In this document: in pieces, positions 46,042 to 55,593 of the stretch
How positions within the stretch are numbered: position 1 is the first letter of the stretch
Layout: each line of letters opens with the position of its first letter
From: Flavobacterium sp. 1
GTDB lineage: Bacteria > Bacteroidota > Bacteroidia > Flavobacteriales > Flavobacteriaceae
Reading direction: 5' to 3'
Length of the DNA stretch: 64,000 nt
NCBI RefSeq assembly: GCF_002797935.1
Contig: NZ_PGER01000001.1
Coordinates: 1,240,001 to 1,304,000, forward strand
Program-made: the position numbers and the translations under genes
Notes under the pieces: model-generated
What the model was told of the DNA's origin: nothing
Database searches by the model: none
The model's input: only the letters and a program-made list of their open reading frames with translations

Positions 46042-46112
46042 TAGATTATTTTTAACGATTAGCCTTTCTAGGCCTTTCAAGCGATCTTTGCTGTGTTAAA
46101 AATGATAAAGAA

Positions 46113-47075
46113 ATGAAAACGGATAGTGTTAATGCTCCAATTTTTTTTAGAATCAATACTACAGCGCAGCAAATTATTTTTGTTTTGCTGTTGCTTCTTT
46201 GTTTATTCCCGATAATTTCTCCACCTATAGCATTGCTGTTGGGTTTGGTTGTTGCTAATCTTTCGGGACATCCTTTTTTGCATTTAAATCATAAAGCGAC
46301 TAACATGTTATTGCAGGTTTCGGTTGTTGGACTGGGTTTTGGTATGAATGTTCATAGTGCCGTTGCGGCGGGTAAGGAAGGCTTTATTTTTACAGTTGCT
46401 TCTATTATAGGGACAATAGCATTGGGAACTTTATTGGGAAAATGGTTTAAGATTCAAAAGAAAACTTCACATCTTATTTCTTGCGGTACAGCTATCTGTG
46501 GAGGAAGTGCGATTGCTGCGATAGCTCCCGTGATACAATCTGATGAAAAGCAGACTTCGGTGGCTTTGGGTGTGATTTTTATTCTTAATTCAATTGCTTT
46601 GTTTGTTTTTCCTGTTGTTGGGCATTTTTTGAATATGTCGCAAAACGATTTTGGCTTATGGTGTGCTATTGCGATTCACGATACGAGTTCGGTAGTGGGA
46701 GCGGCGAATAAATATGGGGCAGAAGCTTTGCAGGTTGCCACAACGGTAAAATTAGCAAGAGCTTTGTGGATCATTCCTATTGCTTTGATTACGGCAGTCG
46801 TTTTTAAAAATAAAACGAGCAAAGTTAAAATTCCTTATTTCATCGGATTATTTATTTTGGCAATGATCTGTAATACTTATTTCTCTCCTGTTGCGAATTT
46901 TGCTCCGCATTTGGTTTCAATTGCCAAAACAGGTCTTACTGTTACTCTATTTTTGATAGGAGCAGGGCTGAACCGTTCTGTTTTGAAATCGGTGGGGTTA
47001 TTGCCTTTGGTTCAAGGCGTACTGCTTTGGGTAAGTATTGCTGTTGGAACTTTATTAGCAATTTTGTATTTCTAA
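46113..47075 (+). CDS. YeiH-type putative sulfate exporter
   Basis: Integral membrane protein of 320 residues with about ten helices (family UPF0324/YeiH). The conserved segments SCGTAICGGSAIAA and IAIHDTSSVVGA are intact. Often named a putative sulfate exporter, but the transport substrate is not proven. The end overlaps the stop of the convergent YoaK-like gene by 4 bp. Confidence 0.9.
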   Translation: MKTDSVNAPIFFRINTTAQQIIFVLLLLLCLFPIISPPIALLLGLVVANLSGHPFLHLNHKATNMLLQVSVVGLGFGMNVHSAVAAGKEGFIFTVASIIGTIALGTLLGKWFKIQKKTSHLISCGTAICGGSAIAAIAPVIQSDEKQTSVALGVIFILNSIALFVFPVVGHFLNMSQNDFGLWCAIAIHDTSSVVGAANKYGAEALQVATTVKLARALWIIPIALITAVVFKNKTSKVKIPYFIGLFILAMICNTYFSPVANFAPHLVSIAKTGLTVTLFLIGAGLNRSVLKSVGLLPLVQGVLLWVSIAVGTLLAILYF

Positions 47076-47803
47076 AATGTTTTTTTCTTTCGCTTAATCG
47101 CAATGAAATACAATCGGATGTAATCATAATATAGGGCAACCAAAAGAAAAGCCGCAGCGATTAGCAGTGTTTTTAGTGCCAAATATCCGTATATAAATCC
47201 GCCGGCAAAACAGCCTAGAAAGAAGAAAGAAATGATAGACAGTCTTAAATAAATACTGGTTTTTAAGGCTTTTCGCTCTTCCGGTTTTTTGTAGAAAAAC
47301 AATTGGGACAATTCAATCCCTAAATCCGTGAAGAGTCCTGTTAAATGCGTAGTTCTAACGGTTGACTGCGAAATTTTGGTCACCATTGCATTTTGGATTC
47401 CCATTGCAAAAAGAAGACCAAAGGCAATCCATTTTCCTTCTAATAAATTAAAATCGGGGTGCATGTCAAAAAGCCCCAAAGTGACTAAAATAAGAAATTC
47501 GATGGCTATTGCGGGCAAATGAGAAAGTTCTTGCTTTTTTTCAGAAACCAGTTCGGCCAAAAAATTAGATGTAAATGCTCCCGCCAAAAAGAACAGCGTA
47601 TAAATTAAAAAAACGATGGCGGCTTGATAGTCTTTTTTTGTTACTTCTTCTGCAAAATAGGCAAAATGCCCAGTAACATTAGTGGTTAATGTTTTTACTG
47701 CCAAAACTCCTGTTACATTTACAATTCCGGCTACAAATGATAATAATATAGCAAGCCGTAAATTATGTTTAGAAGTTCTGCTTTTGCCTTGATGTCTAAA
47801 CAT
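47072..47803 (-). CDS. YoaK/DUF1275 membrane protein
   Basis: 243 residues with six hydrophobic helices and the typical beginning LRLAILLSFVAGIVNVTGVLAV and THLTGLFTDLGIEL of the DUF1275 family. Function unknown. Convergent with the YeiH-type gene. Confidence 0.88.
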   Translation of the reverse strand: MFRHQGKSRTSKHNLRLAILLSFVAGIVNVTGVLAVKTLTTNVTGHFAYFAEEVTKKDYQAAIVFLIYTLFFLAGAFTSNFLAELVSEKKQELSHLPAIAIEFLILVTLGLFDMHPDFNLLEGKWIAFGLLFAMGIQNAMVTKISQSTVRTTHLTGLFTDLGIELSQLFFYKKPEERKALKTSIYLRLSIISFFFLGCFAGGFIYGYLALKTLLIAAAFLLVALYYDYIRLYFIAIKRKKKTF

Positions 47804-47898
47804 TTTAATTTAATTTCTTTGGATTAACATAAATTTAAACTCAAATCGTTTAAATTATCTTTTAAAAAATACTTTTGTAATTCAATAAAATAAATATA

Positions 47899-48900
47899 AT
47901 GAAAAAATTTAAATTAAAACGAACAGCGCTTACTTTTTCGATAATTGGTATTGCTTTTATTACATTGTCATGGGGAATTTTTGGTCATGAGCATATTAAT
48001 AACGCTGCAGTTATGGCTTTGCCAAAACCGATGCAGACTTTTTTTTACAATCATTTAGATTTTATTACGCAGGAATCGACTGTTCCGGATTTGCGTAAAT
48101 ACACATTACGCGATAAGGCCGAAAATCCGCGTCATTTTATGGATATGGAGAATTTTGGTGCTGTAGATTCTATTCCGCTGCCTTTTGATGAAGCAAAGAA
48201 AAAATACAATGAGAAATTTTTAGCAGATAATGGTATTCTGCCTTGGTATATCCAGGAAGTAATGACCAAGTTAACAAAAGCCATGAAAGACAAAAGAAAA
48301 ACTGAAATTTTGTTTTTGGCAGCTGATTTGGCTCATTACATAGGTGATGCGCACATGCCTTTGCATACTGCTGTCAATCATGACGGACAATTGACTAATC
48401 AAAAAGGAATTCATTCTTTATGGGAATCCCGTCTTCCGGAATTGTTTGGAAAAAATTATAATTTTTATACGGGAGAAGCAAAGTATGTGGAAAATGTAGA
48501 AAAAGCGACTTGGGATATGCTGAAAGACACACACAGCCAAGTTGAGCCTCTTTTATTGGCTGACAGTAAACTGCGTGCAGCTTTTACTGCTGAGACGATG
48601 TTTGAGAAAGATGAAAAGGGAAATGTTGCTAAAAACAAGTTTGGTGATTTGATTTATTCCAAAGAGTATGTGACTCAATTTCATGCAGCATTGAACGGAA
48701 TGGTTGAAAAGCAAATGAGAAAAGCAATTGTTGCGACAACCAATTTTTGGTACACAGCATGGGTAAATGCTGGAAAACCTAATCTTGATGAATTGGATTC
48801 AAAAGAATTGACTGAACGTAATAAAAAGAATTTGAAAAATGATTTGAAACTTTGGAAAACTGGAAAACTTTTTGGTTTAGAAAGTGAGAACGATTTTTAG
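47899..48900 (+). CDS. Zinc-dependent phospholipase C-like protein (S1/P1 nuclease fold)
   Basis: 333 residues with a signal-type N-terminal helix (FSIIGIAFITLSWGIFGHEH). The zinc ligands seem present: a Trp and His near the mature start (GIFGHEHI), HFMDMENF, and the LAHYIGDAHMPLHTAVNHDG block with HxxxDxHxxxH. This is the pattern of phospholipase C and S1/P1 nucleases. A TACTTTTG box (47870-47877) lies upstream. Secreted or periplasmic; substrate lipid or nucleic acid is undecided. Confidence 0.85.
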   Translation: MKKFKLKRTALTFSIIGIAFITLSWGIFGHEHINNAAVMALPKPMQTFFYNHLDFITQESTVPDLRKYTLRDKAENPRHFMDMENFGAVDSIPLPFDEAKKKYNEKFLADNGILPWYIQEVMTKLTKAMKDKRKTEILFLAADLAHYIGDAHMPLHTAVNHDGQLTNQKGIHSLWESRLPELFGKNYNFYTGEAKYVENVEKATWDMLKDTHSQVEPLLLADSKLRAAFTAETMFEKDEKGNVAKNKFGDLIYSKEYVTQFHAALNGMVEKQMRKAIVATTNFWYTAWVNAGKPNLDELDSKELTERNKKNLKNDLKLWKTGKLFGLESENDF

Positions 48901-48921
48901 ACCAAATTATAATGAAACACA

Positions 48922-48958
48922 AAAAAAGCCTGTAAACTCAATATTTACAGGCTTTTTT
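48922..48958. terminator. Bidirectional terminator
   Basis: Perfect 15-bp stem AAAAAAGCCTGTAAA / TTTACAGGCTTTTTT with a 7-base loop, between convergent genes. Confidence 0.9.
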
Positions 48959-48976
48959 GTGTTTCTAAATTTAGAA

Positions 48977-51076
48977 TTACTTTAATTTTTGATAGCTCTT
49001 TTTCTTTAATATGTCTGAAGCTGTCTGATAATAAGAGATCGTTTCATTAACAAGATCGGTTCTTTCATTTTTTAAGGGAACTTGGTCGTAGTAGATTTGA
49101 AACTCCGGAGCCACTTTTTGATCTGGTTTTAATGACAATTGGAATTGTTTTACGGCTTGTTTAGGAGAAATAATGGTCAAAATATTATCTTTTATTAGCC
49201 CTAAATCCTGATAAGTAGCAATTAATGCTCTCGGTTTGTAATCGGGTTTCAAAACATCCTGACCATAAAATTTACTTTGGTAATTAAAATTTAATAAACC
49301 AAAAAGTGTTGGCATAAGATCGATTTGCGACATTACATTCGTATACTTTTGAGGTTGGATAAATCCCGGACTGTAAATCATTGCAGGAATTCTGTATTTA
49401 TCCACAGGGAGTTCTGTTTTCCCGGCACTTGAAGCGCAGTGATCAGCAACGATAACAAATACGGTATTTTTGTACCAAGGCTGTTTACTGGCCATATCAA
49501 AGAATTTTCTCAAAGCATAATCGGTATATTTTACACCGCCATCTCTGGATTTTGCATCTCCGGGAATATCAATTTTATCGTTTGGATATGTAAATGGACG
49601 GTGGTTACTCACGGTCATCCAGTGATTAAAGAAAGGTTTGCCAGTTTTAGCCTCTATATTCATCGTTTTTATAGCTTTATTGGCCATATCTTCGTCACAA
49701 ACTCCCCAAATATTGGCAAAAGTAATTTCTTCGGGAGTGAATGATTTTTTGTCGACAATGCCATAGCCATTTCCGGTAAAAAAGTCTTCCATATTGTCAA
49801 AAAAAGCATCTCCGCCATAAAGATATTTCACGTTGTATCCTTTTTGTTTAAAAATTGAACCGGTAGAAAATTTGTCTTTATTGTCTTTTCGTTTTACAAC
49901 ACTTTCGCCGGCAGTTGGCGGAAAACATAACGTTACGGCTTCAAGTCCGCGAACTGTTCTGTTTCCAACGGCATATAAATTAGTAAACAATAAGCTTTTT
50001 TGTGCCAAATCGTCTAAAAATGGAGTGATGTTTTGATCATTACCATACATTTTCATAAAATCGGCACTGTAACTTTCAATAGTGATTAAAACCACATTTT
50101 TTGGTGTTTCAGCAACATCACTTTTTATTGATCTTAAAGTCGATACACCAGTAATAGAGGGAATCTGTTTTCCCAGTAAAGCAAAAGCTTCATTCTCGGG
50201 TAAAGTTTTATAAAATTTGAAATAATCCAATTCACTGTTCATAAATGCCAAATAGAAACGATACATTCCATTAGATTGCAATTCATTGGTAAAAACATTT
50301 TGAGAGTTTTCTTTTTTTGCTAATGAAGGAACTGCGTATAAAGCGATACCAAATAACGCAAGATAAATCACTGATATCTTTAATTTCTCAGGAAATGTCG
50401 GAATATCATCAATATAATTTCTAGATTTTCTGACAATAAAATAAGTCACAATTCCAGCAATTAAAAACAATGCCGAAAACAACGGAATCACAGGGTACGA
50501 TTCCATTATATTCCCGATTACCTCATTAGTGTAAACCAAATAATTTACCGCGATGAAATTATATTTTACCCCAAATTCATTCCAAAAGAAATATTCGCTG
50601 ATTCCGTTTTGAAGAATAAGAACAACATATAAAAACATCACAAAAGCGAACAGCCAGAATCTGATTTTGTCTCTGTGCTTTGGTAAAAACAGAAGAAGTC
50701 CGAACAAAAGCGTTTTAAGCCCCACGAAAATCATTCCGATTTTTGGCAAAGCTCCGCCATATTCATTCAGAATCGTTTTGCCGGAAGCTATATAAAGCAA
50801 TAATGCCACAAATAATCCAAAAATGATATAACCGTAGGGTTTATAATATTTGGAATTGGATATAAAAATGAGATACAACCACAAGAATCCTGTTGCTACA
50901 ACAAATACAAAAAGATCTGAAATTAATCCTATAGAGAAGATTTTTAAGCTATCTATAAAAACAAAATTTGTCTGCGTGATAGGATGAAACATCAACACAA
51001 TTCGCAGAACGAAACTTACAAGGATATAGAAAAATGCTAGATTGTAAAAAGGGGAAAACTTTTTAAGAAAATTCAT
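48977..51076 (-). CDS. LtaS-type membrane sulfatase family protein
   Basis: 699 residues: five N-terminal membrane helices (about 10-235), then an extracytoplasmic sulfatase-fold domain. Metal-site segments are ITIESYSADFMKMYG, GNRTVRGLEA (the probable nucleophile Thr) and VIVADHCASS. Family members transfer phosphoglycerol or phosphoethanolamine to envelope glycans or lipids. In a Gram-negative, lipoteichoic acid itself is not expected. Confidence 0.88.
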   Translation of the reverse strand: MNFLKKFSPFYNLAFFYILVSFVLRIVLMFHPITQTNFVFIDSLKIFSIGLISDLFVFVVATGFLWLYLIFISNSKYYKPYGYIIFGLFVALLLYIASGKTILNEYGGALPKIGMIFVGLKTLLFGLLLFLPKHRDKIRFWLFAFVMFLYVVLILQNGISEYFFWNEFGVKYNFIAVNYLVYTNEVIGNIMESYPVIPLFSALFLIAGIVTYFIVRKSRNYIDDIPTFPEKLKISVIYLALFGIALYAVPSLAKKENSQNVFTNELQSNGMYRFYLAFMNSELDYFKFYKTLPENEAFALLGKQIPSITGVSTLRSIKSDVAETPKNVVLITIESYSADFMKMYGNDQNITPFLDDLAQKSLLFTNLYAVGNRTVRGLEAVTLCFPPTAGESVVKRKDNKDKFSTGSIFKQKGYNVKYLYGGDAFFDNMEDFFTGNGYGIVDKKSFTPEEITFANIWGVCDEDMANKAIKTMNIEAKTGKPFFNHWMTVSNHRPFTYPNDKIDIPGDAKSRDGGVKYTDYALRKFFDMASKQPWYKNTVFVIVADHCASSAGKTELPVDKYRIPAMIYSPGFIQPQKYTNVMSQIDLMPTLFGLLNFNYQSKFYGQDVLKPDYKPRALIATYQDLGLIKDNILTIISPKQAVKQFQLSLKPDQKVAPEFQIYYDQVPLKNERTDLVNETISYYQTASDILKKKSYQKLK

Positions 51077-51297
51077 ATTGGATTTATTTTTCGGTAAAAA
51101 TACAAAAAAGAGATTTACAAAAAAGTCTGTTCAAGAATGTTTTGAATCCTAAATTTGACTTAGGATTCAGCAGTTAATTTATTTGCTATTCTTTCTATTT
51201 TTATTCAGGACATGCTTTTAATTTTTTTTTGAATTTCACTTATGAAACACGAGTATAAATGATTGATAGTCAATCATGTATTTTGTGTATTAGCAAC

Positions 51298-51341
51298 AAA
51301 AAGAGGCTGTGTGAAAATTAGTTTTCCAACTGCCTCTTTTT
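51298..51341 (-). terminator. Terminator of the DUF3570 operon
   Basis: Outer 10-bp stem AAAAAGAGGC / GCCTCTTTTT and an inner GAAAA/TTTTC pairing. Located immediately after the DUF3570 stop on the minus strand, with U tract on that strand. Upstream at 51147-51165 lies another short symmetry, TCCTAA...TTAGGA, around a TAAATTTG box. Confidence 0.75.
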
Positions 51342-51351
51342 AACTTATTTT

Positions 51352-52542
51352 TTATTTGTATTTAATGTTTAAACTAATAATATCAGAGGTCATATTTGTT
51401 GTTCTTGTGTAATGTCCATATCTAATTTCAACAGTATTCCAATGCTTAAGACCAAAGACACCATTAGGCGGTGTGAATTTCATTCCCATTCCAAAGAAAC
51501 TGCTGTCAAACTTAGATAAATCATAATTACTGGTGTAATACTCATCAGCTGCAGTATGTTCACCGTACGGTTTGAAATATTTGGTTCCTGTCTGTGTATA
51601 ATATCTGTAAAACGGACTCAAAGAAAATGCCTGTGATAATTTTACAGGGATTTCAATATCGGCGGTATGCGCTTTTAAACTCCAGTCATCAGAATAATAT
51701 CTATAATAAGCTCTAATAATAAAATTATCGCCTAAAAAATAACTAGCTCTGAATCCAAGAGGAATTTTTAATCTGGTATCAGGCATTTTTTCCTGATGCA
51801 CAGATCCGTCGGCGAAATATACTCTGTGAAAAGGAAGACTTAAATAACCATTTTGACTGATGATATCACCAACAATCATTACCTGAAGTCTTTGGTTTAC
51901 AACTTGAGAATAACTTAAAGTTCCTGCAAAAGTATTTCGATTAGCACTGCCATAACCTTCACTTCTATAAGTACGAAGTTCAATAGGTTCAATTAGTTTT
52001 AACTGATCTATATAAGTTTGGATTTTAGCGGTAAATTCTCCGTTTTTATTTTTAGTTTTTTGAGAGAAACTTAGATTTCCTCCAAAAGACTGATAATCAA
52101 ATTCAGATGATGATGAAACGCCCGCGGAAAATGTTCTTCCCTTTTCTTCATTTTCTCTGATATAACTTAAAGATGGGTAAAAACGAATGTCTGAAGATGA
52201 TGCAGAAGAATTAGCACTCAAATCAATCATATCCGAAGAAGCTGAAGTATAATGATCAATTCCAGCTTCAATGTCAAAGGTGTGTTTGATTCCGTTTTCT
52301 CCGTATTTAATCAATTTAACATCGATGGTATTTGCAATATCTGTCAGATGTTCAGAGCCAATACCTCCTGTCACAGCCGAATTGTCTCCATCTTGTTTGT
52401 AATAACTCGAAATTAAATTTACTTCTTCAACCTTTAATTTTTTGTTTTGATAGTTGGTAGAATCTGAAACAACATTTTGCGCTCTTAATTGGTATTGAAA
52501 CAACCCCAATAAAGCAAGTCCTGTAATAAATATTCTTTTCAT
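51352..52542 (-). CDS. DUF3570 outer-membrane beta-barrel protein
   Basis: 396 residues with signal peptide (LALLGLFQYQLRAQN) and many amphipathic strands; the final one (SLNIKYK) ends the barrel. DUF3570 proteins occur with DUF4266, ApbE and thioredoxin genes, just as here. The Ser-rich segment SSDMIDLSANSSASSSD is unusual for a barrel. Last gene of the operon. Confidence 0.85.
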   Translation of the reverse strand: MKRIFITGLALLGLFQYQLRAQNVVSDSTNYQNKKLKVEEVNLISSYYKQDGDNSAVTGGIGSEHLTDIANTIDVKLIKYGENGIKHTFDIEAGIDHYTSASSDMIDLSANSSASSSDIRFYPSLSYIRENEEKGRTFSAGVSSSSEFDYQSFGGNLSFSQKTKNKNGEFTAKIQTYIDQLKLIEPIELRTYRSEGYGSANRNTFAGTLSYSQVVNQRLQVMIVGDIISQNGYLSLPFHRVYFADGSVHQEKMPDTRLKIPLGFRASYFLGDNFIIRAYYRYYSDDWSLKAHTADIEIPVKLSQAFSLSPFYRYYTQTGTKYFKPYGEHTAADEYYTSNYDLSKFDSSFFGMGMKFTPPNGVFGLKHWNTVEIRYGHYTRTTNMTSDIISLNIKYK

Positions 52543-52559
52543 TTTACTTGTTATAAATG

Positions 52560-52793
52560 TTAGTTACAGCCACAGCCACCACCGCTTTTTCCTGCATTTG
52601 CTCCGGAAGCGCCTTCACGGTAGGATTGAAAACTAAGTTCTGTCTTCTCGATTTTTCTATTTGCCAATACCATTTCAGAATCATTAATTCTTCCTTTTTG
52701 ATATTCTTTCACAGGAGAACAAGAAGTAAAGAGCATGCTCATAAAAGCAATACTGTATAACACTAAGAAAATTTTTTGTTTGGGCTTTTTCAT
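52560..52793 (-). CDS. DUF4266 small lipoprotein
   Basis: 77 residues: signal peptide with the lipobox FTSC, a short helical domain with EYQKGRINDSEM as in DUF4266, and a Gly-rich tail ending GGGCGCN. The C-terminal CxC could bind a metal or take part in redox exchange with the thioredoxin of the same operon; this is inferred. It overlaps apbE by 4 bp and precedes the DUF3570 gene by 17 bp. Confidence 0.85.
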   Translation of the reverse strand: MKKPKQKIFLVLYSIAFMSMLFTSCSPVKEYQKGRINDSEMVLANRKIEKTELSFQSYREGASGANAGKSGGGCGCN

Positions 52794-53734
52794 TTCAAGT
52801 TGATATTTTTTGAAGTGTAAATTTTATTGTTATCGTCAATAATAATACAATGTAAATCAGGTATTTGGTCAATTAAATATAAGCCTGCCTTGATTCCCAT
52901 TACGGCAATTGGAGTTGCCATTGCATCTGCAAATTCGGCATTCGAAGTAATAATAGTAACGCTCTTAATTCCGGTTATTGGCAATCCTGTTTTTGGGTCA
53001 ATGGTATGCGAATATTTTTTACCATTGATAATTACAAATTTTTCATAGTTCCCAGAAGTAGCAACAGCCTTATTGGATATTTCCATAAAAGAAAATGCAG
53101 CAGCAGGGGATTCCGGATCAGCTACTCCGATGGTCCATTTTTTGCCATTTGGCTGAAAGCCCCATGCCGAAAGATCGCCGCTGGCATTAATAATACCGCT
53201 TTTTACGTTATGTTTTATAAGTAATTGTTTTGCCATTTCAGCAGCATAGCCTTTTCCGATACCTCCAAAGCCAATTCGCATTCCTTCTTTTTTTAGAAAA
53301 ACGGTTGTGTTTTCTTTGTTCAGAATTATATTTCTATAATCAATAAGGTGTATCATTTTTAAAGCTGTTCCAGCATCAGGCAGTTTAGTCATTGCTTTGT
53401 CAAAATTCCAAAGGCTTTTATCAATACTGCCGTATGAAATATCAAATGCTCCTTGCGTAATTTTTGAAATACCAATACATCTTTCGATGAGATTAAAAAC
53501 TTCCTGATCTACCTTGACAGGCTGTATCCCTGCGTTATTATTAATCATATTGGTTTGACTGTCATCTTTATAAGTAGTTAAAAGAGTTTCAATTCTTCTG
53601 ATTTCGGCAATGGCAAGATTAATATTTGCATTTGCAGTCTTCTCATTTTGGGCGACAACAGTTATAGTAAAGTTGTTTCCCATCAGTTTTAGTGACTGCG
53701 AATATTTTTGTTCTATGTTATTTTTTGCTATCAC
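52790..53734 (-). CDS. apbE: FAD:protein FMN transferase (ApbE family)
   Basis: Mg-dependent enzyme that attaches FMN covalently to Thr/Ser of target proteins, 314 residues. The motifs GGIGKGYAAE, ASGDLSAWG, SHTIDPKTG and EFADAMATPIAVMG are intact. It lacks the lipoprotein signal that most ApbE proteins have; the N-terminus MIAKNNIEQKYSQS is hydrophilic, so either it acts in the cytoplasm or the true start differs. Target unknown: no obvious flavinylation motif was seen in the neighbours. Overlaps the thioredoxin gene by 17 bp. Confidence 0.92.
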   Translation of the reverse strand: MIAKNNIEQKYSQSLKLMGNNFTITVVAQNEKTANANINLAIAEIRRIETLLTTYKDDSQTNMINNNAGIQPVKVDQEVFNLIERCIGISKITQGAFDISYGSIDKSLWNFDKAMTKLPDAGTALKMIHLIDYRNIILNKENTTVFLKKEGMRIGFGGIGKGYAAEMAKQLLIKHNVKSGIINASGDLSAWGFQPNGKKWTIGVADPESPAAAFSFMEISNKAVATSGNYEKFVIINGKKYSHTIDPKTGLPITGIKSVTIITSNAEFADAMATPIAVMGIKAGLYLIDQIPDLHCIIIDDNNKIYTSKNINLK

Positions 53735-54158
53735 AAATTGCTTTTATTTCTGCTGTCCATTGTTCCGGTGTACTCTCTGGTTTTCCCTGCCAGATTTTCA
53801 GTACTTTACCATCGGAATCAAGCAGCAAAGTGAGCGGAAAACTTCCTTCTTTATTGTATATTTCGGCAAGTCCTTCGTTACGTTTAACTTGCTCAGGTGT
53901 GCTGATGTTTACCTTTTTTCGCGGAAAATCAGCATTAACCATTACTAAATTTTCTTTTGCCATATCTGTGAATGCCTGACTTTCGAGATAATTTTTTCGG
54001 AGTACAATACAAGGACCGCACCAGTCAGAACCTGAGAAGTTCAATAAGATTAATTCACTTTTTTCCTTTGCAATTTTTTTTGCATTATTAAAGTCAGGCT
54101 CCCATTGTATTGGAAGAACTGCTAGTAACCATATCATTATAATTAGTTTCATCTGCAT
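53718..54158 (-). CDS. Thioredoxin-fold protein with WCGPC
   Basis: 146 residues with a signal peptide (IIMIWLLAVLPIQW) and the redox motif WCGPC in FSGSDWCGPCIVL, then a typical thioredoxin fold. First gene of the ApbE operon; it may keep Cys residues of DUF4266 or of the flavinylated protein reduced. A paralogue sits on the other strand across a 334-bp gap, which contains a TAAATTTG box near 54300 and no gene. Confidence 0.9.
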   Translation of the reverse strand: MQMKLIIMIWLLAVLPIQWEPDFNNAKKIAKEKSELILLNFSGSDWCGPCIVLRKNYLESQAFTDMAKENLVMVNADFPRKKVNISTPEQVKRNEGLAEIYNKEGSFPLTLLLDSDGKVLKIWQGKPESTPEQWTAEIKAICDSKK

Positions 54159-54492
54159 TCTGTTTTAGATATATACGAAATAACGAATTGTTATACTTCT
54201 AATTGCTTTTGATAGCTTAAGATTCGATTAATATTAAACACTATAACGTTTCTTAGAAATGAGCCTGTACTTAAATCTTTGCAATAATGATTTTATTCTT
54301 AAATTTGACTTAAGACCTTCTTTTGTATCTAATGCAGCGGGGTATTTTGAGTTAGATTTGTTAAATAATAATCATGACTTTATAAAAAAATAATTTCAGA
54401 TAAATAGAAAAGTGTTTTTTGAAAGAATATAAAACGACATTAACAGGTACAACTTTTAGTTTTTTTCTTAACACGATTAACAAAATGTAAAA

Positions 54493-54924
54493 ATGAAATA
54501 TCTAATCTATTTTATATTTTTGATTTCAACTGCTTTTGGATATTCCCAAAACTGGAATACCAATTTCGAGGAAGCAAAAGCAAAAGCCGAAAAAGAAAAT
54601 AAAAATATTTTATTAGTCTTTTCAGGCTCTGATTGGTGTGGACCTTGTATAAAACTAGAAAAAGTAGTTTGGAAATCTCCAGAATTTCAAGTCGAAGCTG
54701 ACAAAAATTGGGTTATTTATCGAGCGGATTTTCCAAATAAAAGAAAGAATCAGCTTGCTCCTGATATGGTCGAGACTAATAACAAATTAGCGGAGAAATA
54801 CAATAAAAATGGGATTTTTCCCCTTGTTATGCTTTTAAATCCAAAAGGAAAAGTAATTGGAATGACAGGTTTTAAAAACGTTTCTGCACAAGATTATATT
54901 AAACTTATTCATTCATTCAAATGA
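54493..54924 (+). CDS. Thioredoxin-fold protein with WCGPC, paralogue
   Basis: 143 residues with a signal peptide (FLISTAFGYSQN) and the same FSGSDWCGPCIKL motif as its divergent neighbour. Overlaps the response regulator by 4 bp (ATGA), so it is the first gene of a thioredoxin-TCS operon. An exported oxidoreductase in an operon with a two-component system suggests envelope redox or metal sensing, an inference. Confidence 0.9.
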   Translation: MKYLIYFIFLISTAFGYSQNWNTNFEEAKAKAEKENKNILLVFSGSDWCGPCIKLEKVVWKSPEFQVEADKNWVIYRADFPNKRKNQLAPDMVETNNKLAEKYNKNGIFPLVMLLNPKGKVIGMTGFKNVSAQDYIKLIHSFK

Positions 54925-55589
54925 AAATTCTAGTAGTTGAAGACGAAATTGGAATTGCCAATTTTCTAAAGCAGGGGTTGGAAGAGGAAGGCTATGAGGT
55001 CGTGGTTGCCAATGATGGCAAAACTGGTCTAGGAATAGCTCAGAGCCAAAAAGCAGATATTATTTTGCTGGATTGGATTTTGCCTCAAATGTTAGGGATT
55101 GATGTGTGCAAAGAAATCCGAAAGGAAGATTCCAAGACGCCTATTCTATTTTTAACGGCCAAAGATACCATTCAGGAAACAATTGAAGGCCTGAAAGCTG
55201 GAGCTAATGATTATATCAAAAAGCCATTTAGCTTTGACGAATTGGTAGAACGCATAAAAATTCATTTCAGAAATGAAAATCAAAATGATGTTCTTTCACT
55301 TGGAAAAATTAAAATCATTCCTTCAAAACACCAAGTAATTTCAAGTGGACAGGAAGTTTCGCTTACGCAAAGAGAATACGAATTGTTATTTTATTTAATA
55401 AAAAATAAAGGAAGAGTATGCACCAGAAATGAAATTATTAATGATGTTTGGGATATTCATTTTGAGTACGATACGGGTGTAATTGATGTTTTTATGAATG
55501 CTATTCGTAAAAAACTGAATTTGAATAAAGATGAAGATCTCATAAAAACCATCCGTGGTGTAGGCTATATTGCAAATGATATAAATTAA
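54921..55589 (+). CDS. OmpR/PhoB-family response regulator
   Basis: 222 residues: receiver domain with phospho-acceptor D51 (ADIILLDWILP), Thr and Lys switch residues (LTAKD, KPFSFDEL), and a C-terminal winged helix (TQREYELLFYLI). The kinase gene follows 4 bp later. The metal efflux genes lie just downstream and are the likely target, as in CusRS/CzcRS systems. Confidence 0.93.
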   Translation: MKILVVEDEIGIANFLKQGLEEEGYEVVVANDGKTGLGIAQSQKADIILLDWILPQMLGIDVCKEIRKEDSKTPILFLTAKDTIQETIEGLKAGANDYIKKPFSFDELVERIKIHFRNENQNDVLSLGKIKIIPSKHQVISSGQEVSLTQREYELLFYLIKNKGRVCTRNEIINDVWDIHFEYDTGVIDVFMNAIRKKLNLNKDEDLIKTIRGVGYIANDIN

Positions 55590-55593
55590 TTAA

